Of a stretch of 24,995 bases of DNA, positions 1 to 7,141 are shown piece by piece. Where the stretch lies: positions 1 to 24,995 of the IMG/VR virus record IMGVR_UViG_3300045920_000007. The stretch is one strand, 5' to 3'. Below the pieces are notes generated by a model. The model saw nothing but the letters and a program-made list of their open reading frames with translations, did no database searches and was not told the DNA's origin. The DNA comes from a virus. Each line of letters opens with the position of its first letter. Position 1 is the first letter of the stretch. A program made the translations under genes and the position numbers.

Positions 1-2
1 CG

Positions 3-941
3 CTGCAGGTGGCCAGGCTCGAGGTCATGGCTGCTGACGCCAGAGCCGAAGCCGATCGCCTGACGGCTCTCGTTGAGGCCGAACGGGTGACTCATCGGGC
101 AGAATTGGCGCAGCGAGTCGAGGCCGACACGGCCGCCCGCTCGGAAGCCGACGCACGGATCGAGGCGCTGCGGGCAGCCTTAGACGTCGCTAACGAAAAG
201 GAGCGGCAGGCTTCAGCCTTGTATACATCGGCTCTGGCCAATCACGCATCACTCGAAGCGGACGTGGCTCACAAACAGGCTGAGTTCACATCTAGACTGG
301 CCGATCTGGACGCCGAGAAGCGCGAGACCGCCGCCGCCATGGAGACCGTCCGCCAAGGACTGGCGCAGATGGAAGCGCAAAACGAGCAGGATCGGGCCGC
401 CCTCGAAGCGATGAGTGCTAAACAGTTGTCATCGTCCACTGAAGCGAGCACACTCTCCGCCGCGCTGCAGGCCACAGCAACCGAGCTCGAGACCGCGCGA
501 GAGAGCCTGTCTCGGCATGACGCCGATGCGTCCAGCGTCTTGACGGCTCAGCATGCGTTGATTGCCGACGTTATGCGACGCATGGTGGAACGTGAGACCG
601 ATCGGATCCGAAGGGCTCAAGCGTCACCGGAGAAATTGCGTCATGTGATCGAGACCTTCTACGACGGGCACGAGGATTTGATGGAACGGTCCCTGGTGCC
701 TTCGATCCGCGTCTATCTGGCCTGGTGTGGCAGTGGCGAGGACGCAGGGGCTGTCGCGCGGTCGTATGCGCGACGCCATGTCGATGAGTCGTTGCGGCAA
801 TTGCGTCTGGTACTGGACGGGGATGCCGACGCCTTCGCGGTCTCGCTGCCGGCGCTCCTGGCGCGTTGGGAACGAGACCGAGCGGCCACCATCGCGGATG
901 ACATTCTCAAGAAAGGACTCGACCATGCGCGCGGCCACTGA
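3..941 (+). CDS. Probable phage portal protein, C-terminal part (5' end outside window), with long coiled coil
   Basis: The reading frame is open from the first complete codon at position 3, and no ribosome-binding site precedes the GTG at 9, so the gene almost certainly begins upstream of the window. The visible 310 or so residues fall in two parts. Roughly the first 190 are Ala/Glu/Arg-rich heptad-like sequence with very few Pro or Gly, a predicted long coiled coil. The last 110 or so are globular, with MRRMVERETDRIRRAQ followed by a FYDGHEDLMERSLVPSIRVYL stretch (only partly quoted). This tail resembles the C-terminal segment of HK97-type portal proteins as I remember them. Its place directly before the prohead protease and capsid genes is where a portal gene is expected. 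The portal is the dodecameric DNA gate at the capsid vertex. The coiled-coil insertion is unusual. A separate scaffold-like protein is the alternative. The stop overlaps the protease start by 17 nt. Confidence 0.6.
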   Translation: MQVARLEVMAADARAEADRLTALVEAERVTHRAELAQRVEADTAARSEADARIEALRAALDVANEKERQASALYTSALANHASLEADVAHKQAEFTSRLADLDAEKRETAAAMETVRQGLAQMEAQNEQDRAALEAMSAKQLSSSTEASTLSAALQATATELETARESLSRHDADASSVLTAQHALIADVMRRMVERETDRIRRAQASPEKLRHVIETFYDGHEDLMERSLVPSIRVYLAWCGSGEDAGAVARSYARRHVDESLRQLRLVLDGDADAFAVSLPALLARWERDRAATIADDILKKGLDHARGH

Positions 942-1509
942 CTCCTATGAGCGTCGCCGGGCGGCCCGTGACGCGCAACTCGATGCGTTCGATGGGCGGA
1001 TCATCCGAGGGACGCCGATTGTCTTTGAGGCGCTTTCGCTGGATCTCGGCGGGTTTCAGGAGCGCATCCTGCCGAGTGCGGTGGACCGCACCTTGCGAGA
1101 GGGGCTCGACGTGCGGGCACTAGTGGATCACGATACCTCGAAAATCATCGGACGAACCAAAGCCGGGACGCTGTCGCTCCGGAAGGAACGAGACGGACTT
1201 TCCGCCAGAATCGAACCGCCGAATACCTCCGTGGCGAGAGACCTGGTTGAGTCGATTGGCCGCGGCGACATTTCGGGGATGAGTTTTGGCTTTCGCGTAC
1301 TGGATGACGATTGGCACATGGAGGACGGGATCCCGATTCGTGAGATTTTGGACATGGTGATCAGAGAAATCAGCATCGTGTCTTTTCCGGCGTACGAGGA
1401 CACCAATGTCGAAATCGCCAAGCGGTCGCTTGAACTGTTCCGCCAGTCGTCAGGCTGGAAGCCGTCCATCGGGTTTCTGGAGCGGGTTGCGAGAGCCGTC
1501 AAGCGATGA
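925..1509 (+). CDS. HK97-family prohead (head maturation) protease
   Basis: This 194-residue protein fits the caudovirus prohead protease family (Pfam PF04586), whose usual length is about 170-230. It would cleave the N-terminal delta region of the capsid protein inside the prohead. Visible signatures are the VDHD motif with the likely catalytic His at residue 69, the GDISGMSFGF motif around residues 114-123 with the catalytic Ser, and the EISIVSFPAYEDT block, which usually closes the catalytic core. I chose ATG 925 because AAAGGA (about 913-918) precedes it at normal spacing and because the family sequence starts just after it. The frame is open further upstream to 727, but that part only shadows the portal gene. 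The next gene starts inside the stop codon (ATGA). Its position between portal and capsid genes is classical. Confidence 0.93.
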   Translation: MRAATDSYERRRAARDAQLDAFDGRIIRGTPIVFEALSLDLGGFQERILPSAVDRTLREGLDVRALVDHDTSKIIGRTKAGTLSLRKERDGLSARIEPPNTSVARDLVESIGRGDISGMSFGFRVLDDDWHMEDGIPIREILDMVIREISIVSFPAYEDTNVEIAKRSLELFRQSSGWKPSIGFLERVARAVKR

Positions 1510-1703
1510 ACAAGAGAGGCCGCCCTCGTCTTGCGCCGGAGATGTCACAGCTCCCAGCCTGCCGGGTGCCAGCGGCGCTGCACGATGCGGCCATCAACGA
1601 AGCGATTGGACGGGATGTGCCCGTGTGCCAGGTGATCCGAGACGCCCTGATTTTGCACCTACAAAATCGGCTCCAGACGGACAGGCGCGACAATACGCAG
1701 TAG
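1506..1703 (+). CDS. Small protein, possible ribbon-helix-helix DNA-binding type
   Basis: This 65-residue basic protein starts at an ATGA overlap with the protease stop, so it is probably translationally coupled. After an RGRPRL opening, the segment from CRVPAAL through VIRDALILHL looks like a short beta strand followed by two helices, the pattern of CopG/Arc-type ribbon-helix-helix proteins. That would make it a DNA binder or regulator. The similarity is by eye and weak. A small head-associated or scaffolding-like function cannot be ruled out, given that it lies between the protease and the capsid gene. No ribosome-binding site of its own is obvious. About 210 nt without a gene follow it before the capsid start. 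Confidence 0.6.
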   Translation: MNKRGRPRLAPEMSQLPACRVPAALHDAAINEAIGRDVPVCQVIRDALILHLQNRLQTDRRDNTQ

Positions 1704-1912
1704 GTAGAACCACGAAGAGTCGGGCGGTGTGCGTGAGGCGCCCTCCGTGCAGGCCCGATGACAACGTGATGCCGTAGTCCCTGCCGAGGGCCTATCGCAT
1801 CAGCGAACACCCGGATTTGAGACAACCCGGTTGATTCGCCTGGTGTGCGAGGGCCCGCAATCGTCCGGTTCCAGGCCCGTGATCCTCCAGGCGATCGAGA
1901 GGACACACGACG
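1704..1912 (+). promoter_or_regulatory. Non-coding leader upstream of the major capsid gene
   Basis: This 209-nt stretch has no convincing gene, in a region where all neighbouring genes overlap. It contains an inverted pair CGCCTGG (1838-1844) / CCAGGCG (1887-1893), with a 42-nt loop, just before the capsid ribosome-binding site GAGAGGA (1897-1903). I see no clear -35/-10 pair and no U-tract terminator. It may be a structured 5' leader or carry a promoter for capsid expression, which is inference from its length and place. Confidence 0.3.
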
Positions 1913-3253
1913 ATGGAACTGAACGAGATCCGAGACCAGATCAACAAACTCGGGACCGACATGATGGCCCTGATGGCCAAGGCCAAGGGCGAACAGCGCG
2001 AGCTGACGTCGGACGAGGAGCAGTCGTTCGATCGCATGGACAGTGATCGCGAGAAGATGATTGCGACCGAGCGGCGCGGCCGACGTCTGGCGGAATTGGA
2101 AACGCCCTCGGGTCGCCTGTCCGACCCTCCGACGCCGTCTAGAGAGCGTCACGCACCGCGCAAGGATGAGTCGAAGTCGATCAATGTGGTCGAAGGTGTG
2201 AGGTCATGGTTGCTGTCCGTAGCTGGCGAGGAGCTCTCATCTGAGCGTCGGGAGGTGCTGTCCCGCATGGGCGTGCATGCAGGCAGCCGTCAGATGACCT
2301 TCAGGCTGTCGTCGGAGCCGTTGCCTGGACTCCGCATGGCCGATGCCAGTGCCTGGGAACAGCGCGCCCTGTCCACGCTGAACACGAGTTCTCCGGTCGA
2401 TGGGTACTACACCATCGAAAACGAGATGATGCGTCCGTTGGAGGAAGCCCTGCTCGCGTTCGGCGGAGTGCGTCAGAGGGCGACGGTGATTCGGACTGAG
2501 ACCGGCGCGGCGCTGCCGATTCCGACCGACAACGACACCGCGAACAAGGGCGAGATCATCGACGAGAATACTGCCGTCAACGAGAAGGACATCACCTTCG
2601 GGCAGTTGGTCCTCAACTCGTTCAAGTACAGCTCGAAGATGATCCGTGTCTCCGTCGAACTGTTGCAGGATGCCTCGTTCCCGCTGGGCCCCTATCTCGG
2701 TCGAAAGCTCGGCACCAGGATCGGACGCATCCAGAACGACCACTTCACGACAGGAAACGGTAGCACGCAGCCGAACGGCATCGTGACCGCTTCCACGGCA
2801 TCTGGCACGCAGTTGGCCGCGCAGACGCCGACGTATGCGGAGATGGTGAGCATCGAGCATTCGGTTGATCCGGCGTATCGGCAGAGTCCTGGCGTCGGAT
2901 GGATGTTCCACGACACCATGCTGGCGGAGGTCAAGAAGATCGTGGACGCAAGCACGGGCCGCCCGATCTGGCTGCCGAACATGATCGGCGGCGCGCCGGA
3001 CACCATCCTCGGACATCCGTATACCGTCAATCAGTCGATGGCGGTGGCGGCCGGGTCCGGTGCCGGCAAGTCGATCCTGTTCGGGGATCTGTCGAAATAC
3101 ATCGTGCGAGACGTGCGAGAAGTCACGCTCGTGGTGGCTGACCAGCTCTACGCGGCGTATCACCAGGTCGCGTTTCTGGCGTTCGCTCGGGCGGATGGGG
3201 ATCTGCTTGACGCCGGCACGCATCCGGTCAAGCACGCGCTGAACAAGTCATAA
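1913..3253 (+). CDS. Major capsid protein, HK97 fold
   Basis: This 446-residue protein matches the phage capsid family (PF05065). Residues 1 to about 80 are charged and helical (start MELNEIRDQINKLG), as expected for the delta/scaffolding domain that the prohead protease removes. A Pro/Ser/Arg-rich linker follows around residues 65-85. The mature domain holds family-like blocks such as TGNGSTQPNGIV (residues about 280-292), GVGWMFHDTMLAEVKK and the closing ILFGDLSKYIVRDVREV, which is typical of the HK97 capsid P-domain and axial region. The start follows GAGAGGA at 1897-1903. The N-terminal delta domain and the protease two genes upstream agree. A strong hairpin lies right after the stop. Downstream genes are not the usual connectors but a sugar-enzyme cassette. 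Confidence 0.95.
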   Translation: MELNEIRDQINKLGTDMMALMAKAKGEQRELTSDEEQSFDRMDSDREKMIATERRGRRLAELETPSGRLSDPPTPSRERHAPRKDESKSINVVEGVRSWLLSVAGEELSSERREVLSRMGVHAGSRQMTFRLSSEPLPGLRMADASAWEQRALSTLNTSSPVDGYYTIENEMMRPLEEALLAFGGVRQRATVIRTETGAALPIPTDNDTANKGEIIDENTAVNEKDITFGQLVLNSFKYSSKMIRVSVELLQDASFPLGPYLGRKLGTRIGRIQNDHFTTGNGSTQPNGIVTASTASGTQLAAQTPTYAEMVSIEHSVDPAYRQSPGVGWMFHDTMLAEVKKIVDASTGRPIWLPNMIGGAPDTILGHPYTVNQSMAVAAGSGAGKSILFGDLSKYIVRDVREVTLVVADQLYAAYHQVAFLAFARADGDLLDAGTHPVKHALNKS

Positions 3254-3263
3254 GGAACCGCTG

Positions 3264-3308
3264 GCGGAGTGGCCGGCAGGTCTCTGGGAGGACCACCGGC
3301 CGCTCCGC
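3264..3308 (+). terminator. Strong hairpin after the capsid gene (attenuator or mRNA processing/stability element)
   Basis: Arms 3264-3276 (GCGGAGTGGCCGG) and 3296-3308 (CCGGCCGCTCCGC) pair over 13 positions with one G-U wobble. GGTC/GACC (3279-3282 / 3291-3294) can extend the stem inward. It begins 11 nt after the capsid stop codon. No U-tract follows, so full intrinsic termination is unlikely. Partial termination, or protection of the abundant capsid mRNA 3' end, fits better. Confidence 0.6.
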
Positions 3309-3329
3309 ATCATGACCAGGGGGGTGTTC

Positions 3330-3557
3330 ATGATCCGTATCCGCATCACTGAAGCCTGCACCGCCCGTCTCACATTTGCTCCAGGCGATCTGCTCTCGCT
3401 GACTGACGTGGGGCCTGACGTTGAGGCGTTCTTGAAGTCCACCCGCGTGGACGGTAAGCACGTCGCTGTGGTCGTTCGTGGCCGAGACGAGCAGGCCATC
3501 ATGGCGGACGACGAAACGGCCGTCACGGCGAGAACGCGGCGGAGTTCTGCGGCTTAA
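3330..3557 (+). CDS. Small protein of unknown function downstream of capsid
   Basis: This is a 75-residue protein. ATG 3330 is preferred over the in-frame ATG 3312 because AGGGGGG (3318-3324) lies 5 nt before it, a very strong ribosome-binding site, and the product then begins MIRIRIT. The sequence has alternating hydrophobic strands in the first 50 residues, including LTFAPGDLLSLTDV and KHVAVVVRGR, suggesting a small beta-rich fold. It ends in a disordered, Ala/Thr/Arg-rich tail. I do not recognise a family. Small proteins directly after the capsid gene are often head decoration or completion proteins, but nothing in the sequence proves this. It ends at 3557, immediately before the ATG of the next gene at 3558. 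Confidence 0.7.
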   Translation: MIRIRITEACTARLTFAPGDLLSLTDVGPDVEAFLKSTRVDGKHVAVVVRGRDEQAIMADDETAVTARTRRSSAA

Positions 3558-4178
3558 ATGGCTGACGCCGTGCCTCGTCTGTTCCCCGGATCCACGGTGG
3601 TCTGTTTGGGCACTGGCCCGAGTCTCCGCGCGGAGGATGTGTCCTACTGTCGAGGCCGGGCGAAGCTGTTGGCAGTCAAGGACGCCTATCGGCTCGCGCC
3701 TGATGCCGACGTGCTCTATTCGGGCGAGATCAGATGGTGGCGTTACTGGGCGCAGCATGATCCGGATGGTCTCGCGGCCATTCCCTTGCGCTATTCGGTC
3801 GATGGCCAGGCGCACCCGTGGGCGACGATTCTGCAGAATTCCGGGATTGATGGCCTCGAGACCGACCCGTCAGGTCTCAGAACCGGCGAGAACTCCGGGT
3901 ATCAGGCCGTGGGTCTCGCGGTGCATCTCGGCGCCAGCAAGATCGTGTTACTCGGCTACGACTTCATGGCGAACAATGGGAAGCTGCACTTTTTCGGGAA
4001 CCACCCGTATCAGACGGTGCCGACGGGCCAACTGGCTCACGCCTTTCATCGGTTCATGGCGCATTTTGCGACGCTCGTGGAACCATTAAAGCGGATGAAC
4101 ATCGCGATCGTGAACGCGACTCGAGAGACGGCCTTGACGTGTTTCCCGCAGATGTCACTGGCCGAGGCGCTCGCGTGA
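3558..4178 (+). CDS. MptE/DUF115-like protein, possible sialyltransferase-fold sugar enzyme
   Basis: This 206-residue protein opens with a Rossmann-like strand and the motif CLGTGPSL (residues 16-23). That matches the GNGPSL-type loop of the DUF115/MptE-like superfamily and of bacterial sialyltransferase-like enzymes, where it binds the nucleotide donor. Further blocks are LLAVKDAYRLAPDADVLYSG, a WWRYW segment, and NSGYQAVGLAVHLGASKIVLLGYDF (each only partly quoted). They resemble phage proteins that, as I recall, are annotated with this superfamily. Its likely role is sugar transfer, or recognition of a nucleotide-linked substrate, in the cytoplasm. It begins directly after the previous stop and its own stop overlaps the next gene's GTG (GTGA). 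It opens a six-gene cassette of sugar-modifying enzymes, which supports a glycosylation role. Acceptor and donor are unknown. Confidence 0.7.
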   Translation: MADAVPRLFPGSTVVCLGTGPSLRAEDVSYCRGRAKLLAVKDAYRLAPDADVLYSGEIRWWRYWAQHDPDGLAAIPLRYSVDGQAHPWATILQNSGIDGLETDPSGLRTGENSGYQAVGLAVHLGASKIVLLGYDFMANNGKLHFFGNHPYQTVPTGQLAHAFHRFMAHFATLVEPLKRMNIAIVNATRETALTCFPQMSLAEALA

Positions 4179-4927
4179 CGACTCCGCTCCAAGTGTTTAT
4201 CGGCTGGGATGCACGCGAACATCGAGCGTGGAACGTCGCGCGGATGAGCATGAAGTGCCATGCCTCTGTCGATGTGGACACGCGACGGCTGGCGCTGGCC
4301 CCACTCCAGACACAGGGACTCTATCGGAGACCGACCGAGGACCGAGGCGACGGCAAGCTCTGGGACGTGATTTCTGAGGCCCCGATGTCCACTGGCCACG
4401 CGATCGCCCGGTTTCTCGTGCCGCATTTATGCGGGTATTTCGGATGGGCGCTGTTCACCGACGGTGACGTGCTGTTCCGCGACGACGTCGCGAAGCTGTT
4501 CGCGCTGGCCGATGACCGTTTCGCCGTGATGATCGTGCAACACGACTACACGCCAGCCGAGACCGTCAAAAAGGGCGGCCATCTGCAGACGTCGTATCCG
4601 CGCAAGAACTGGTCGTCGGTGATGCTGTTCAACTGTGGGCATCAGGCTAACCGCGCGTTAGACGTAAACCTCATCAATAGCGTCCCAGGACGAGACCTGC
4701 ACAGGTTTTGCTGGCTCGATGATGACGTGATTGGCGGATTGCCGCCCAGATGGAATGTCCTGGTTGGCCATTCGCCATATGACGAGATGGCGGCGCTCGT
4801 GCATTTTACAGAAGGCGTGCCAGATGTGCCTGGGTACGAGGGCGTGCCGTATGCAGATGAGTGGTTCGGTCATGCCAAGGCGGCCGGCTACCGGCTGTCC
4901 ATGCCGTGCGTCCAGGTGCCGGCGTGA
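4175..4927 (+). CDS. GT-A fold glycosyltransferase with DGD motif
   Basis: Read from GTG 4175 this is a 250-residue protein. The GTG overlaps the preceding TGA and the family-like N-terminus (PLQVFIGWDAREHRAWNVA) follows at once. The longer in-frame start at 4139 would shadow the upstream gene. It looks like a cytoplasmic GT-A glycosyltransferase related to GT8-like enzymes. A first strand VFIGWD is followed by the metal/nucleotide-sugar motif TDGDVLF, with DGD at residues 96-98. Next comes an acceptor-side block KNWSSVMLFNC (about 145-154), then LDDDVIGGLPPRWNVL (181-196) and HFTEG (210-214), all familiar from GT8-type enzymes. No membrane segment is seen, so soluble transfer onto a protein or small-molecule acceptor is plausible. 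Donor sugar cannot be read from the sequence. Confidence 0.82.
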   Translation: MTTPLQVFIGWDAREHRAWNVARMSMKCHASVDVDTRRLALAPLQTQGLYRRPTEDRGDGKLWDVISEAPMSTGHAIARFLVPHLCGYFGWALFTDGDVLFRDDVAKLFALADDRFAVMIVQHDYTPAETVKKGGHLQTSYPRKNWSSVMLFNCGHQANRALDVNLINSVPGRDLHRFCWLDDDVIGGLPPRWNVLVGHSPYDEMAALVHFTEGVPDVPGYEGVPYADEWFGHAKAAGYRLSMPCVQVPA

Positions 4928-5751
4928 CCGGATGGCTGATTGCGATGGTCGTTGAATTCTTGCTGTTCGATCCGGTCTCGTCTCGCGGCTCCACCATGTT
5001 TGAGGCGCTCACAGACACGGCGCAAGGCCACACGTGCGTCACGACGCGGGCCTATAGCGGGACGTCCGATCTTCTGATGCTGTGGGGGCCTGGGGCTCCG
5101 AATCGTTTCCACGCCATGCGCGCGCACCTGGACAGAGGCAAGCATCTCGTCGCATGGGACTTGGCGTATTGGCAGCGTGATAACAAGGTCCGCTGCTCGA
5201 TTGACGGCGCGCATCCCAGCGCGTGGGTCATGCGGCGTGAGTGGCCACAGGATCGGCTACTGCACGATGGAGTCTCTGTCTACGACAGATGGCAGCCAGA
5301 CGGGCCGATCCTGGTGGCCGGCTTAGGCCAGAAGGCGCGCGTCCAGTATGGGGCTTCAATCGTGGACGCCTGGGAGGCCTCGATGATTGCCGCGTGCCGA
5401 GCCCGCTACAGCAACCGAGTCCTGTATCGGAGCAAGAACGGCGGGGCCGTTCCCGCTGGTGTGGATCGAGCTCAGTCAGGTCAGATTGACGATGCGCTGT
5501 CTGGCGCGTCGCTCGTGGTGACGTGGCATAGCAACGTCGCCGTGGATGCGATGAGGCTCGGTATTCCCGTGATCTGTCGCGACGGCGCCGCGGCGGCCGT
5601 GTATCCGTCAGAGCTTCCATCGACTGGCCGTCCTGCGCCGCTCGACCATGGCCTGCGGGCTAAATTTCTCGCGAATCTGGCGTGGTTTCAATGGGCACCT
5701 GACGAAGCCGAGACGTGCTGGGGTTTTCTCAACGGACTGTTGACGAGCTGA
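4924..5751 (+). CDS. Putative GT-B-like glycosyltransferase
   Basis: This protein is 275 residues from GTG 4924, which overlaps the previous stop (GTGA, the same junction type as its neighbours). ATG 4945 is an alternative start. The C-terminal half carries SLVVTWHSNVAVDAMRLGIP followed by VICRDGAAAAVYP (residues about 196-228). This is the Ser/Asn-x-x-x-Asp/Glu-ala and GxPVI pattern seen at the nucleotide-sugar end of GT-B enzymes and of capsule-export/CDP-glycerol-transferase-like proteins. The N-terminal half has LLFDPVSSRGSTMF and HLVAWDLAYWQRDNK, which could be the acceptor domain. I infer a soluble sugar-handling enzyme, from this motif and from the cassette it belongs to. Exact family membership is uncertain. 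Confidence 0.62.
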   Translation: MTGWLIAMVVEFLLFDPVSSRGSTMFEALTDTAQGHTCVTTRAYSGTSDLLMLWGPGAPNRFHAMRAHLDRGKHLVAWDLAYWQRDNKVRCSIDGAHPSAWVMRREWPQDRLLHDGVSVYDRWQPDGPILVAGLGQKARVQYGASIVDAWEASMIAACRARYSNRVLYRSKNGGAVPAGVDRAQSGQIDDALSGASLVVTWHSNVAVDAMRLGIPVICRDGAAAAVYPSELPSTGRPAPLDHGLRAKFLANLAWFQWAPDEAETCWGFLNGLLTS

Positions 5752-6497
5752 TGCGCGTGGTTTGCCCGTATCGCCCCTATCCGCCAGAGACGCTGCCGCA
5801 TGCGGAGGGGATCGGCCCGTTCGATTGGCTGGATGCGATCCGCATGATGAGTGCCAGTGTGGCGGTCACGAATCGCTGTAAGACGCACGTTATCACAGAC
5901 GCGAAGACGGCCTTGCCGATGCCGGCGCTCAGGTTCAAAACGACCGAGCAGGCGTTGATGTTGTGGGTTCTGGATGTCTCTCGTGCCTACCTGGAATCGA
6001 GGCACTTCAACACAGACACGGTCATGGTCTGTCCGGATCTGTTGGTCTACCGCGATCTGCGCGGCAGGTTCAACGGTGATTTGGGCCTCGTGATTCGTCA
6101 GGAAGAGAAACATCTGGCGTCTGGGCGCCCGCTGATCAATGGCGTGCAGTGGTGGGCGGTTCGGGCGAAGGATCGGCTGGTCGCTGCCTTCAGAGACGCC
6201 TTGCGTATCGCGAAGACCTTACCAGACGAGATCATCGCGTGGGGGGCCGACACGGAGCCATTGCGGATGATGGCCGAACCGCTCCAGCCTGGCGTCCACG
6301 TCAGGGGCGGGCTCTCCGTCAATATGATCCCGTGCGAGGGCGTGCTCGAGGCGCTGGCCTCTCGGACGATTGACAGGTTGGAGTCAGGGGAACAAATAGG
6401 ATGGCCTCAAGCGGCCCTGATTGACTTCAGAAGCACGCGGAAGCGATACATGCGGGCGTTCTTTGAAGCGACATACGGGCAAGCGGTGCTGGCGTGA
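5751..6497 (+). CDS. Putative GT-A-like glycosyltransferase, degenerate metal motif
   Basis: This 248-residue protein starts at ATG 5751, which shares one base with the preceding stop (TGATG). The in-frame ATG 5715 would overlap the upstream gene by 37 nt. The N-terminus MRVVCPYRPYPPE and the block KTHVITDAKT, then LWVLDVSRAYLES and TVMVCPDLLVYRDL (about residues 90-103), follow the order of a GT-A nucleotide-diphospho-sugar transferase: donor strand, helix, then the DxD position. Here the DxD site reads CPD, so the metal-binding motif looks altered. Later, WWAVRAKDRLVAAFRDAL and an IIAWGADTEPLRMM block resemble the acceptor half. I call it a glycosyltransferase-like protein because of this order and its position inside the cassette. 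It could be a catalytically weak paralogue. Confidence 0.55.
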   Translation: MRVVCPYRPYPPETLPHAEGIGPFDWLDAIRMMSASVAVTNRCKTHVITDAKTALPMPALRFKTTEQALMLWVLDVSRAYLESRHFNTDTVMVCPDLLVYRDLRGRFNGDLGLVIRQEEKHLASGRPLINGVQWWAVRAKDRLVAAFRDALRIAKTLPDEIIAWGADTEPLRMMAEPLQPGVHVRGGLSVNMIPCEGVLEALASRTIDRLESGEQIGWPQAALIDFRSTRKRYMRAFFEATYGQAVLA

Positions 6498-7141
6498 AGT
6501 GGGCGCGAGGCTGGGCGTTCCCAGACGCTGATGAGTTCATGGTTAACGAGCTCGGGTATGACGGGACGTATCAGATGGGGCATTTGGAAGCGGCACTCTC
6601 GTATGTGACCGACTGGGGATGTGCGATTGACGGCGGCGCGCACATCGGCACGTGGTCGAGGGCGATGAGTGCCAAGTTCGGATCGGTCGTCTCGTTCGAG
6701 CCGAGCCCTGATACGTACGAATGTCTGGTGCAGAACATGTCTGCCTTCGGGTGTGCCAATGTGGCCTGCCATCACGCCGCGCTGGGAGGTGTCGCCGGGT
6801 CTGTCTCCGTGATGTGGGATGCCGTGAATGAGGCCCGCGCGAACACCGGGGCTCGATACGTTACGAAGATCGGGAACATCCCGATGGTGACGGTCGATAG
6901 CTTCAATCTGGATCACATAGGGTTTCTCAAGCTGGACGTGGAAGGCTCAGAGCCGGACGCCTTGCGGGGGGCTGTGACCACGATCCACAGGTGCAGGCCG
7001 ATCGTGCTGTTCGAGGACAAAGGGCTCTGGAAGCGCCATTACGGCCTCCCGAGAGATACCGTGCAGCGATTCCTGACCGGCATCGGCTATCAGCGTCTCG
7101 AGCGTGTGTCGATGGATGAAATCTGGGGGCCGCCATCGTGA
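6494..7141 (+). CDS. FkbM-family SAM-dependent methyltransferase
   Basis: This is a 215-residue class I methyltransferase of the FkbM type, starting at GTG 6494 inside the previous stop (GTGA). SAM-binding motif I is CAIDGGAHIGTWS (residues 43-55). The acidic loop after the second strand is VVSFEPSPDTYECL (about 65-78). The FkbM-typical FLKLDVEGSEPDALRG lies near residue 140. FkbM enzymes usually O-methylate sugars or polyketides, and are often found beside glycosyltransferases. Set between glycosyltransferase-like genes, the simplest reading is that it methylates a sugar added by its neighbours. Methylation of sugar caps could vary the virion glycan or protect it. No membrane segment is seen. 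Confidence 0.88.
   Translation: MKWARGWAFPDADEFMVNELGYDGTYQMGHLEAALSYVTDWGCAIDGGAHIGTWSRAMSAKFGSVVSFEPSPDTYECLVQNMSAFGCANVACHHAALGGVAGSVSVMWDAVNEARANTGARYVTKIGNIPMVTVDSFNLDHIGFLKLDVEGSEPDALRGAVTTIHRCRPIVLFEDKGLWKRHYGLPRDTVQRFLTGIGYQRLERVSMDEIWGPPS

Noticed and set aside
727-924. Longer form of the prohead protease starting at 727
   Set aside because: The extra 66 residues lie over the portal-like gene, are Arg/Ser-rich and not family-like. A ribosome-binding site and the normal start are at 925.
1406-1777. Open frame of 123 codons on the + strand over the protease end and the small protein
   Set aside because: It overlaps two better-supported genes in another frame, and its product is Pro/Arg/Ser-rich shadow sequence.
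1777-1860. Possible tRNA-like stretch upstream of the capsid gene
   Set aside because: A TTGATTC-like loop is present, but no acceptor stem, anticodon arm or consistent cloverleaf can be drawn.
2237-3235. Open frame of 332 codons on the - strand inside the capsid gene
   Set aside because: It is antisense to a clear HK97 capsid gene, is rich in Arg and His as shadows of GC-rich genes are, and has no family-like sequence.
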